Of a DNA stretch of 16,050 nucleotides, positions 7,167-14,158 are shown in pieces (the stretch's first letter is position 1; every line of letters starts with the position of its first letter). The translations under genes were made by a program, and so were the position numbers. The DNA lies in assembly GCA_019057735.1 (NCBI GenBank), contig JAHLWV010000024.1, positions 1 to 16,050 on the forward strand, read 5' to 3'. A model generated the notes under the pieces. The model was given only the letters and a program-made list of their open reading frames with translations. It made no database searches and was not told the origin of the DNA. This DNA is from Promethearchaeota archaeon (GTDB lineage Archaea; Asgardarchaeota; Lokiarchaeia; Sigynarchaeales; SOKP01).

Positions 7167-8298
7167 GACGCTCATCTATTCTATTGAGCATCCAATCAAA
7201 GGAAGGTATAGAATTCCCATATTTTTGCCATAAATACAATATAAACCCTAACAAAACAATGTAAGCTATTATGAATGGAATAAACATTAGCAAAGGTAAT
7301 TTTTGATAAAAAAGAGGTAAGAATATGAATTGGAGAAAGAATAAAGTTATCGAATTCTTCCCAAAAAGCGATAATATATTCAATTTTAAATTATTTTTTT
7401 GTAAGATGTCCTTTCTGTAATACTTTCTACCAATAACAAGCAATGCTATTCCCATTGATACAAAAAGGTAAGATGAGGTCCCAGCATATAGAATTGTTGG
7501 TATTCCCGAGATAAATGTAGTGGGGTACGCTTTTAAAATGGGAATAGCGTCAATAAATGGATATGTTAACGGATCAAAATTCTCTCCCGTTATAAAGAAT
7601 CCAACATCAATGAATGGAAGCAGAAGTCCACAAATTAGCAAAAACGTGCCATATTTATATATTGAGTTAGTAGAATGTAGGTTGGCCGTATCTGAGTTTA
7701 ATGTAATAGATTCATATATGAATTCTCCAAACACAGTAGAGAATACAGAAATCGAGGCATAAGGTAATAAAGAGAAAGTCGGAATAGGTGAAACTACGAT
7801 GAAATATATAATGTTAAGTATAGGATTCAGATCTTTTCCTATGAAGAGAACTTCTCTAATGCCTGGTGTAAAAAATATAATACTCAAACCAACAACAAAT
7901 CTAGCCCATCTGACTAGTTTGAAGATGTAATAACTAATAAATTGTGAGAAACCTAATAAAACAAGAATGTTCCACCCCCAAAGATTCTGAGGAAAATGGG
8001 AACTTGAATTTGTTATTAAATTGAATACAATTCCTAATGAAATCAAGAAAAAACCTTGAATTAATACTATATTTCTATTGGTTCTTTCAGGAATCCTTCC
8101 CATTTTTTTATTAAGTGTAAAAGAAATGGAGAATGAAATTGTAAATATGTATAACATAGGACCAAATATGCTTAAGATTGTAAGCAAAAAGGTGATAATA
8201 TAGATAGATTCAACATCAAACACTAACCAGTAATTAATTGTATTAGAGATTAGTATTATCAGAATAGCGAGTCCTTTAATTAGTTCTATACTTTTCAA
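7156..8298 (-). CDS. Multi-pass membrane protein, acyltransferase-like (DUF1624/HGSNAT-like)
   Basis: A 380-residue protein with about ten hydrophobic helices. The N-terminus 'MKSIELIKGLAILIILISNT' resembles the 'D-x-x-RG-x-A-I-x-x-M' opening of the DUF1624/heparan-alpha-glucosaminide acetyltransferase and acyltransferase-3 membrane families. The middle 'GFFLISLGIVFNLI' and 'WNILVLLGFSQFISYYI', and the late 'LSLFGKNSITLFFLQFIFL', also follow that layout. Those families transfer acyl groups across or at membranes, usually to sugars. The classical RG is KG here and the catalytic histidine is not obvious, so activity is unproven. The start is TTG at 8298, with a TGA nine codons upstream in frame. 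The last codons overlap the convergent zinc-ribbon/TPR gene. Confidence 0.65.
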   Translation of the reverse strand: MKSIELIKGLAILIILISNTINYWLVFDVESIYIITFLLTILSIFGPMLYIFTISFSISFTLNKKMGRIPERTNRNIVLIQGFFLISLGIVFNLITNSSSHFPQNLWGWNILVLLGFSQFISYYIFKLVRWARFVVGLSIIFFTPGIREVLFIGKDLNPILNIIYFIVVSPIPTFSLLPYASISVFSTVFGEFIYESITLNSDTANLHSTNSIYKYGTFLLICGLLLPFIDVGFFITGENFDPLTYPFIDAIPILKAYPTTFISGIPTILYAGTSSYLFVSMGIALLVIGRKYYRKDILQKNNLKLNILSLFGKNSITLFFLQFIFLPLFYQKLPLLMFIPFIIAYIVLLGFILYLWQKYGNSIPSFDWMLNRIDERLKK

Positions 8299-8368
8299 TT
8301 TTACCGTAAAAGTCCCACCTATTCAAAATGTTTTAAATTGCTCTTATTATTTTAGAAGCATTTACTTT

Positions 8369-8998
8369 TTATGATTCAGAGAAAAAATCTTCGCTCTTAT
8401 AAGTTTTTTTACCATATTCTTTGAAACCAATAGATTTAATGAATTGATACGATACGGTATTTCCTTTATATACTTCACACCTGAGTTCTTTTATACCCTT
8501 TTTTTTAAAATAATTCCATGCTGCCATACCTATAACAGTTCCAAGCCCCTTTCTTTGAAAACGGGGTATTATTCCCATGCCTGCTATTACACCAATCTCT
8601 TGGTTTTCACCTTCACAATCGAGTATAGCGAACCCTGCATCAGAACCATATACTTTTGCGATTAATATTATCGTTTCGGGATATTCCCAAATAGTTTTCA
8701 AGGAACTTACCGAAATTGCCGAAAACGGTGTTTGCGAAGTTAACCAAGATCTATCATAGAGGTATTTTATACTCGGGAGGTCTTCTTCATTTGCTTCTCT
8801 GATCTTTGCTCTAAGGATATTGCTTTTTACTTTTTTTGTAAGTTTTTCCTCAAATTCAGAAGTAATATCTGAAACCGGTAATTTCATTTGGATATATTCT
8901 AGTGATTCGACTTCTTCTTCTTTTTGATCCTTCTTATCAACACTAAGGAAATAACTTCGTATTTTCCTTTTTTTTAAGTTTAATTTTGAGTTTGACAT
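8369..8998 (-). CDS. GNAT-family acetyltransferase with N-terminal extension (copy 1)
   Basis: About 209 residues. The C-terminal ~135 residues form a GNAT fold: beta-strand 'ILIAKVYGSDAGFAILDCEG', then GVIAGMGIIP leading to the acetyl-CoA-binding loop RFQRKGLGTVIG (the Q/R-x-x-G-x-G motif), then the helix AAWNYFKKKG and the late strand 'LRCEVYKGNTVSYQFIKSIG'. The donor is expected to be acetyl-CoA; the acceptor is unknown. An N-terminal ~70-residue basic region (RSYFL..., YIQMKLP...ITSEFEEKL) is shared with the upstream paralogue at 9071-9739 and is not part of the standard fold. I prefer ATG 8998 over a TTG at 9010 because it aligns better with the paralogue. A 21-bp direct repeat lies just upstream. 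No membrane segment was seen. Confidence 0.85.
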   Translation of the reverse strand: MSNSKLNLKKRKIRSYFLSVDKKDQKEEEVESLEYIQMKLPVSDITSEFEEKLTKKVKSNILRAKIREANEEDLPSIKYLYDRSWLTSQTPFSAISVSSLKTIWEYPETIILIAKVYGSDAGFAILDCEGENQEIGVIAGMGIIPRFQRKGLGTVIGMAAWNYFKKKGIKELRCEVYKGNTVSYQFIKSIGFKEYGKKTYKSEDFFSES

Positions 8999-9012
8999 TG
9001 AGTAGTTCAACT

Positions 9013-9021
9013 AAATTTATT
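9013..9021 (-). promoter_or_regulatory. TATA-like box of GNAT copy 1
   Basis: On the minus strand this reads AATAAATTT, centred about 19 bases before the ATG at 8998. It suggests that this gene may have its own promoter besides read-through from the upstream paralogue. It overlaps the first unit of the 21-bp direct repeat. A weak call in AT-rich DNA. Confidence 0.3.
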
Positions 9022-9063
9022 GTGAAAAAGTAAATAGTTCGATATTGTGATAGAGTAAATAGT
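9018..9063. repeat. Pair of 21-bp direct repeats upstream of GNAT copy 1
   Basis: TATTGTGAAAAAGTAAATAG(T) at 9018-9038 recurs as TATTGTGATAGAGTAAATAG(T) at 9043-9063: 19 of 21 bases match, with a 25-bp period and the spacer TCGA. The pair fills nearly all of the gap between the two GNAT genes and reaches the TATA-like box. It could be a double operator or a small tandem duplication. Confidence 0.75.
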
Positions 9064-9070
9064 AAGTATT

Positions 9071-9739
9071 TTAATCTAATTCAAAATCTTCTTTACGGTA
9101 GACAATGCGTCCAAATTCTTCAAATTTTAATCCTTTAATAAAATTAAAAGATTTTTGATTATCGTTGTATACTTCACATCTTAATTCTTTCAAACCTTTC
9201 TCTTTAAAGTAATTCCACGCGGCCATACCCAAAATAGTTCCTAAACCTTTTCCTTGAAACCGTGGTAAAACCCCTAACCCCGCAATTACTCCGTATTCGT
9301 TATTTTCTCCTTCAAAATCTAAAATAATAAAACCAGCGTAGCTATCATATACTTTTGCAATAAGAAATACTGTATTTTGATCGTTGAAAATTTTTTTAAG
9401 GGTTCCCTTTTGGATAGGTCTGAACGGTGTAGAACTTGTTAACCATGATTTGTTATAGATGTCAGTAATGCTTGAGAGATCTTTGAGTTCTGCTTCGCTA
9501 ATGTTTGCGCGATAAATTTTTTTCTCAATCTTCCTCCTTAAAGTATTCTCAAACTCCTTAGTAATTTTTTCAATGGGTAATCTCATCTGGAGATAAACTA
9601 TTCCATTATTGAGAATCTGTTTTTGTAGGTCGGTTATTTTATCCTTTCCGCTATCCTTTTCAATATGTAAAAAATAAGATCTTAAAGCTTTTTTTTTTAA
9701 ACTTAATTTCTGCTTGATGTCTATTTTTTTTTTTTGCAT
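9071..9739 (-). CDS. GNAT-family acetyltransferase with N-terminal extension (copy 2)
   Basis: A 222-residue paralogue of the downstream GNAT gene; about half of the aligned residues look identical by eye. The acetyl-CoA loop is RFQGKGLGTILG, preceded by 'YGVIAGLGVLP' and followed by AAWNYFKEKGLKELRCEVYN. The SWLTSSTPF block before the first GNAT strand is also kept. The N-terminal extension (LRSYFLHIEKD..., YLQMRLPIEKITKEFE) is shared, with about ten extra residues in the linker. ATG 9739 is clear and begins a lysine-rich stretch written with a run of A's. The gene starts only 17 bases after the coiled-coil gene ends, so the two are very probably co-transcribed, perhaps with copy 1 as well. 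The acceptor substrate is unknown. Confidence 0.87.
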   Translation of the reverse strand: MQKKKIDIKQKLSLKKKALRSYFLHIEKDSGKDKITDLQKQILNNGIVYLQMRLPIEKITKEFENTLRRKIEKKIYRANISEAELKDLSSITDIYNKSWLTSSTPFRPIQKGTLKKIFNDQNTVFLIAKVYDSYAGFIILDFEGENNEYGVIAGLGVLPRFQGKGLGTILGMAAWNYFKEKGLKELRCEVYNDNQKSFNFIKGLKFEEFGRIVYRKEDFELD

Positions 9740-9756
9740 TTTATTTCGGAGGAATA

Positions 9757-11394
9757 CTATTGAGTGAATATTAAACCTAATTTACTTCTTAAGTCGTTTT
9801 CCATTTGTTCACTCAATATCGTAGTTCTTCTTAAAATAGAAATTCCTTGTTGAATTTTTTTTGCGAGGCTTGGATCGTTAAGTAAATTTCGGTTTTCACT
9901 TGAAAACTCAAAATTTGATCTTAGAGCCATGTCTTCTTCAATTCGCTCATTAACAGCTTCTTTTAAATTAAGCATAGCCCCAGAGATTTCTTGATACCTG
10001 TTATTTGGGTCATCAGTTATAAATCCAGGGTATACAGCAACCATCTTTTCTTCAGATATATCTTCGTTTTCAATGAACATGACATATAATGGCATAAAAA
10101 TCCATACAATTGGACGAGAAAATAGTTCGGATTCGTTATCAACTAACGACCAAGATATTAAATCTTTTGCTTCCTGTAAACAAGTTCCATTTTTAGTTTT
10201 TATGATGTTTTTTACCTGTGCATAGAGGTCTTCAATTAATTTTTGTAAGACCTTTATTTCTGTAATCATTTTTTCTTTCTCTTCTTCAAAAGCAGAAAGA
10301 TTTTTATTTCGATCTTTCAGCTTCAAATCTAATGAAGAACTAAAATCATCAAGTTTTTTCTTTGCCTCAACATCGATTTCTAGAGCTTTTTCTTTTAATG
10401 TCATGTACTTCTCTGTAAGGGAAGTAACTGAATGTACAAAATTATTCCCCTCTTCTATCAAATACTTGAAATGATTTTCAAAGGGAGTAGTTATATCGTT
10501 AAATACTCTACCCTTCAATATGTCAGTATGAGTGAATGCTTTGTTTTTTTTAATAATATCTTCTAGATTTCTCTCAGCTGTTTTAAATAAAACTGAGATA
10601 TTTTCTATCACATTCCTTTTCTCATTAACTTTCCACTGATCAATCCTATCGCTCTCCAGTGCAAATTTTTCTTTTATTTGACTCGAGTCAATTGTTTGCG
10701 TTGTTTTTGATATTTGGGACGAGAAACGCGAGCTAATATCTTTAAATTGAACGTTTATGTCAATTAACCATTTATCTACTTCCTTCCCTATTAATTCAAT
10801 CTGAGTGTTCCATCTTAAAGCATTCCCTTTCATATAATCAATTGTATTTCGATAAGTATCTGCAATTTCTAAGGCTTGTTCCGTTGTAAAATTAGTTTCT
10901 AAAGGCATGTATTCTGCAACGGGTTTAAATTCTACAAAGGGTAGTAACTTAACTAAGGTTTGAAGGAATTCTGGATTGGTTAGTGAATCAATTTTTAGTT
11001 TCTGAAATTCAGATTCTTCACTTTCTCCTATAGCTTCTGCATCCTTATCAATATATTGTAAAACATCTATTATCTTTTTTAACTGTTCTTCTTTTGTTCG
11101 ATTTTCTATATTTCTTAATAGATGTCCAATTAAAGGTTGTCTTGGAGGATTAGAAAGCTTTCCTTTTTTCGAAAAAAGATTCAACCCATCTAATATGATA
11201 TGTGTACTAATAACTCCTTGAACGCAAAGAAATGGCCAGAGTAACCTCGAGAAGGATAAAACTTTTTCGTTTTGTTTCAAATTCTTCGTCAATAAATAAA
11301 AAGATAACGCTAATTCGTCGTAATCATTAATAGGAGGCAAAGAACTATGAGTGTAGAATAAGGGTAAAATATATTGATTTCCATGGATTGACAT
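9757..11394 (-). CDS. Long coiled-coil protein of unknown function
   Basis: A 545-residue protein I do not recognise. Residues 1-110 look globular (ILPLFYTHSSLPPINDYDEL, WPFLCVQGVISTHIILDGLN). Residues about 180-415 are charged, heptad-rich helix typical of a coiled coil (IENISVLFKTAERNLEDIIK, LSAFEEEKEKMITEIKVLQK). Residues 416-545 form a second probable domain, with a hydrophobic strand-like stretch IVWIFMPLYVMFIE at 439-452 and MVAVYPGFITDD at 461-472. No nucleotide-binding motif or signal peptide is evident, and the single hydrophobic stretch is too short for a confident membrane helix. ATG 11394 has an AT-rich TATA-like run about 17-28 bases upstream. It heads the cluster with two GNAT genes (17-base gap to the first), hinting that it is a substrate, scaffold or partner of these enzymes. 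Confidence 0.78.
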   Translation of the reverse strand: MSIHGNQYILPLFYTHSSLPPINDYDELALSFYLLTKNLKQNEKVLSFSRLLWPFLCVQGVISTHIILDGLNLFSKKGKLSNPPRQPLIGHLLRNIENRTKEEQLKKIIDVLQYIDKDAEAIGESEESEFQKLKIDSLTNPEFLQTLVKLLPFVEFKPVAEYMPLETNFTTEQALEIADTYRNTIDYMKGNALRWNTQIELIGKEVDKWLIDINVQFKDISSRFSSQISKTTQTIDSSQIKEKFALESDRIDQWKVNEKRNVIENISVLFKTAERNLEDIIKKNKAFTHTDILKGRVFNDITTPFENHFKYLIEEGNNFVHSVTSLTEKYMTLKEKALEIDVEAKKKLDDFSSSLDLKLKDRNKNLSAFEEEKEKMITEIKVLQKLIEDLYAQVKNIIKTKNGTCLQEAKDLISWSLVDNESELFSRPIVWIFMPLYVMFIENEDISEEKMVAVYPGFITDDPNNRYQEISGAMLNLKEAVNERIEEDMALRSNFEFSSENRNLLNDPSLAKKIQQGISILRRTTILSEQMENDLRSKLGLIFTQ

Positions 11395-11518
11395 AAAACC
11401 AGCTCTTCTGATTTAAATTTAATTATTTAATGCTGTTTAAAGATATCTAATTAATTAATACTAAAATTTTTATTTAAAATTATTTTTTAGAATAAAGTTT
11501 AAAATGAAAAATTATAGA
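11395..11518. promoter_or_regulatory. Promoter of the coiled-coil gene and T-rich end of the membrane-protein gene
   Basis: A 124-bp gap between two minus-strand genes. Near 11411-11422 the minus strand has an AAATTTAAAT TATA-like run before ATG 11394. The part next to 11519 reads on the minus strand as several T-rich tracts (about 11440-11510), which could end the upstream membrane-protein transcript. Confidence 0.4.
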
Positions 11519-12346
11519 TTATCTCAACTGCTCGTAATTATTGGCTAAAACGATGATTAAGAGAGACAGCAGTATTAAAAGCGGTGGTAGAATTGCCCTA
11601 ACATGAGGAAATCCACCGAGTACTCCTTGAGTAATTCTTCCCGTAAAATATATGAAAAATCCTATCGCGTTTAGTGCATAAGATCGCCTCAAGACACCGA
11701 ATGTTTTTAATGCTAAGTAAACAAAGAGAAATGGAATAACTAACACCATTAAAGGTAACAAAATGAAATTGAGAACGAATCTACCTGTAGGATAGCCAAA
11801 AAATGTCAAATCTAATTCAAATAAAGGATTATATTGGTCCCTTAAATTGGGATCCATAAATAATGCGTCTGATAATGTTAAAGCTAGAATTCCAACAATA
11901 ATTGGGAACACAATTAAACAAATTTTGAGCGTTCTTTTTACATTTTTCTGTCTTAAAAAACTCTTTTCTCCCTTTTCCGAATTTTCATTTTCAGCGATCG
12001 GCGATAAAATAAGCGTTCCAAAGACTCCCATCAAGCACGAGATACCTATCCAAGTAAAAAATGTAGCAAATCGATATAATGTCATCATCAATCCTAATAC
12101 CTCTAAATTAGACATCGTTACATCTAATTCGGGAGCATAAAAATTATACACAATAAAAAATACTCTTCCTATCGCTAAGAACAGGAATAATAACGAAAAA
12201 TAAAACCAATATAACTTTTTAGATGTTCTAAACCTCATTAATAGGAAATATGCAAATATGAGAAAATAAAAGCCCACGATCGCGTAGTATAGACCCGACT
12301 CAACTGCATCCCATATGTCAAAATATACAAAATCTTGAAAAATCAT
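11519..12346 (-). CDS. Seven-helix membrane protein of unknown function
   Basis: A 275-residue integral membrane protein. Hydrophobic segments are at about residues 17-38, 45-68, 84-115, 139-160, 190-215, 222-243 and 249-270, giving about seven helices. A charged loop with 'NENSEKGEKSFLRQKNVK' lies at about 119-136. No enzyme motif, and no retinal-type lysine in the last helix, was found, so rhodopsin-like function is not supported. I do not recognise the family. ATG 12346 has the box ATATAAAATT (12361-12370, minus strand) centred about 20 bases upstream and no Shine-Dalgarno site. It is divergent from glycyl-tRNA synthetase and probably transcribed alone. Confidence 0.78.
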   Translation of the reverse strand: MIFQDFVYFDIWDAVESGLYYAIVGFYFLIFAYFLLMRFRTSKKLYWFYFSLLFLFLAIGRVFFIVYNFYAPELDVTMSNLEVLGLMMTLYRFATFFTWIGISCLMGVFGTLILSPIAENENSEKGEKSFLRQKNVKRTLKICLIVFPIIVGILALTLSDALFMDPNLRDQYNPLFELDLTFFGYPTGRFVLNFILLPLMVLVIPFLFVYLALKTFGVLRRSYALNAIGFFIYFTGRITQGVLGGFPHVRAILPPLLILLSLLIIVLANNYEQLR

Positions 12347-12546
12347 AATAATCTTAGATTAATTTTATATGCTAATTGAATTTAAAACTTAAAATTATAA
12401 TAATACTATCATATAGCTTATATAAAAATTTATTTTATAAAATTTTAAACTAATAAATGAATAAATTCATTAATCTGAGGAATAATCTTAAAATACAAAT
12501 ATTATCAATTATTCTAATATCTATTAGAATACGGGTATGATTAAAA
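12347..12546. promoter_or_regulatory. Divergent promoter region, membrane-protein gene / glycyl-tRNA synthetase gene
   Basis: A 200-bp, extremely AT-rich gap with no gene. It contains the minus-strand TATA-like box ATATAAAATT (12361-12370), several palindromic AT runs (for example ATTTTATAAAAT near 12430-12442 and AATGAA/TTCATT at 12456-12471), and the inverted repeat at 12511-12530 just before the synthetase. An ATG at 12537 opens an eight-codon out-of-frame ORF that overlaps the synthetase start. Confidence 0.4.
12511..12530. promoter_or_regulatory. Inverted repeat overlapping the glycyl-tRNA synthetase promoter
   Basis: ATTCTAAT-ATCT-ATTAGAAT is a perfect 8-bp inverted repeat with a 4-base centre, ending 16 bases before ATG 12547. 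It occupies the place where the TATA/initiator region of a leaderless transcript should lie, so it could be an operator. Such repeats also arise by chance in DNA this AT-rich. Confidence 0.35.
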
Positions 12547-14031
12547 ATGAAGATAGCGGATAATATAGAAACTTTTAATTCATTATTGCGGCGCCGTGGT
12601 TTTATTTGGGGTCCTTCTCCAGAAATATATGGTGGTTTAGCTGGATTTTATTCGTACGGACCGGCTGGAAAAGCGTTGAAAAATAATATTCTTTCAAAAT
12701 TTAGGTTGGAACTCAGAGCTTTTGGCTTTAGTGAAGTTGAATGCCCACAAATATTACCCGAAATTGTGTGGGAAGCTTCGGGACATTTGGAGCGGTTTAT
12801 TGATCCCGTTTTTCGTTGTCAGGAGTGCGAAACAATGCTCAGAGCTGATAAATTCCTTCAAGAACAGCTCCCCAATACAACTATAGATGGATTGACTTTT
12901 GAGGAAATGGAGCAGATTGCCTCCAGTCACAAATTGAGATGTCCAAAATGTGACACTCCTTTAGGAAAAATTGAAGAATATAATTTAATGCTTAAAACTT
13001 CAGTTGGAAATGGAACTATCGCATACTTGCGCCCAGAAACGGCGACTACAACTTATTTATTGTTTAATCGTTTAAACCAAGACGCACGGAGACAATACCC
13101 TATTAAAGTGTTTCAATATGGGAAAGCCTACAGGAATGAAATATCCCCAAGACAATTGGTACTTCGTATGAGAGCGTTTGATCAATTTGAAATTCAAATG
13201 TTCATAGGAAAGGAGCAAGAATATAATTACGAAGAGTATGATGAATTTAGTCGAGAAGAACTTCCCTTGCTGGATTGGCAAACTCAAAAAAAAAATGTAT
13301 TAGTTCCCAATCGAATTTCTCTAAAACAAGCAATAAAAACTAATGTACTTAAAAAACCCGCTTTTGCATATTGCTTATTTTTAGGTTACTATTTAACGTC
13401 AAAATTGGGATTTCCAGACGAAGTAATAAGATTAAGACAACATGCTCCACAAGAAATGGCTCACTATGCAGATGATGCTTGGGATTTAGAGATTAACACT
13501 AAACAATTTGGATGGGTTGAAATATGTGGAATACATGATCGAACTGATTACGATTTAAAAAGACATGGACAGTTCTCAAAACAAAACTTCAACATACCGA
13601 TGGGTACAGATCAAAATTTAAAAGAAATTCCTCAAATTCTAGAAATTGCTTTTGGGCCCGATAGAATTATTTATACTCTCCTTGAATCTAATTTCAGTGT
13701 AGAAGATGAGAGGATAATTCTTAAAATTGAACCAGATATTGCTCCAAATCTTGTGGCTGTGTTTCCACTCGTGAAAAATAAGGAAAAAATCTTCAATCTT
13801 GCAAAAAAAGTACATCGACTCCTGTTAGACAGTAGAATCTCTTCTTTTTTTGATTCTGCGGGATCAATTGGGAAGAGATATAGGAGACAAGATGAATTAG
13901 GAACTCCTTATTGTATAACAATAGATTACGACTCATTAGATGATAACACAGTAACTATTAGACATCGAGACACCATGGAGCAAAAGAGAGTGCTAATTTC
14001 AGAGGTACTGGAATATATTAATATAAAATAA
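12547..14031 (+). CDS. glyS: Glycyl-tRNA synthetase, archaeal/eukaryotic dimeric type
   Basis: A 494-residue class II synthetase that charges tRNA-Gly with glycine. FIWGPSPEIYGGLAGFYSYG (19-38) is the typical opening. Two cysteine pairs (CQEC 91-94, CPKC 132-135) suggest a zinc site. LRPETA (161-166), motif 2 YRNEISPRQLVLRMRAFDQF (185-204), GIHDRTDYDL (328-337) and motif 3 FGPDR (369-373) form the catalytic core. The anticodon-binding domain spans about 385-494, with APNLVAVFPL and IGKRYRRQDELGTPYCITID. It is shorter than the usual ~570 residues of archaeal enzymes, and motif 3 reads EIAFGPDR where EPSFG(x)(x)R is usual, so it is a trimmed, somewhat divergent member. ATG 12547 is used. The gene is monocistronic by layout. 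Confidence 0.93.
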   Translation: MKIADNIETFNSLLRRRGFIWGPSPEIYGGLAGFYSYGPAGKALKNNILSKFRLELRAFGFSEVECPQILPEIVWEASGHLERFIDPVFRCQECETMLRADKFLQEQLPNTTIDGLTFEEMEQIASSHKLRCPKCDTPLGKIEEYNLMLKTSVGNGTIAYLRPETATTTYLLFNRLNQDARRQYPIKVFQYGKAYRNEISPRQLVLRMRAFDQFEIQMFIGKEQEYNYEEYDEFSREELPLLDWQTQKKNVLVPNRISLKQAIKTNVLKKPAFAYCLFLGYYLTSKLGFPDEVIRLRQHAPQEMAHYADDAWDLEINTKQFGWVEICGIHDRTDYDLKRHGQFSKQNFNIPMGTDQNLKEIPQILEIAFGPDRIIYTLLESNFSVEDERIILKIEPDIAPNLVAVFPLVKNKEKIFNLAKKVHRLLLDSRISSFFDSAGSIGKRYRRQDELGTPYCITIDYDSLDDNTVTIRHRDTMEQKRVLISEVLEYINIK

Positions 14032-14158
14032 CAAAAAATAAAGTTAAAATATCTTTAAACGACCGAGTTTTTCAGAAAAAAATTTTAAAGAGAAGAACAT
14101 TTTTCTAAAAAATACACATAATTATTAAAAAATAATTTTAAGCATAATTAGATTTATC
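14032..14158. other. Intergenic region: T-rich end of glycyl-tRNA synthetase gene and promoter of exported protein
   Basis: Short T runs near 14065-14070 and 14100-14105 could end the synthetase transcript. AATAATTTTA at 14131-14140 is TATA-like and lies 19-28 bases before ATG 14159. No gene or RNA was found in these 127 bases. Confidence 0.35.

Noticed and set aside
7520..7762. Plus-strand 80-codon frame
   Set aside because: Antisense to the multi-pass membrane protein; no promoter and no recognisable pattern.
8444..8759. Two overlapping plus-strand frames
   Set aside because: Both are antisense to the GNAT fold of copy 1.
11847..12140. Plus-strand 97-codon frame
   Set aside because: Antisense to the seven-helix membrane protein.
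12425..12475. AT palindromes as hairpins or an origin of replication
   Set aside because: Short, low-complexity palindromes expected by chance in this AT-rich spacer; no repeated origin boxes and no Orc1/Cdc6 gene nearby.
13072..13287. Minus-strand 71-codon hydrophobic frame
   Set aside because: Antisense to the catalytic core of glycyl-tRNA synthetase; hydrophobicity is a by-product of the complementary codons.
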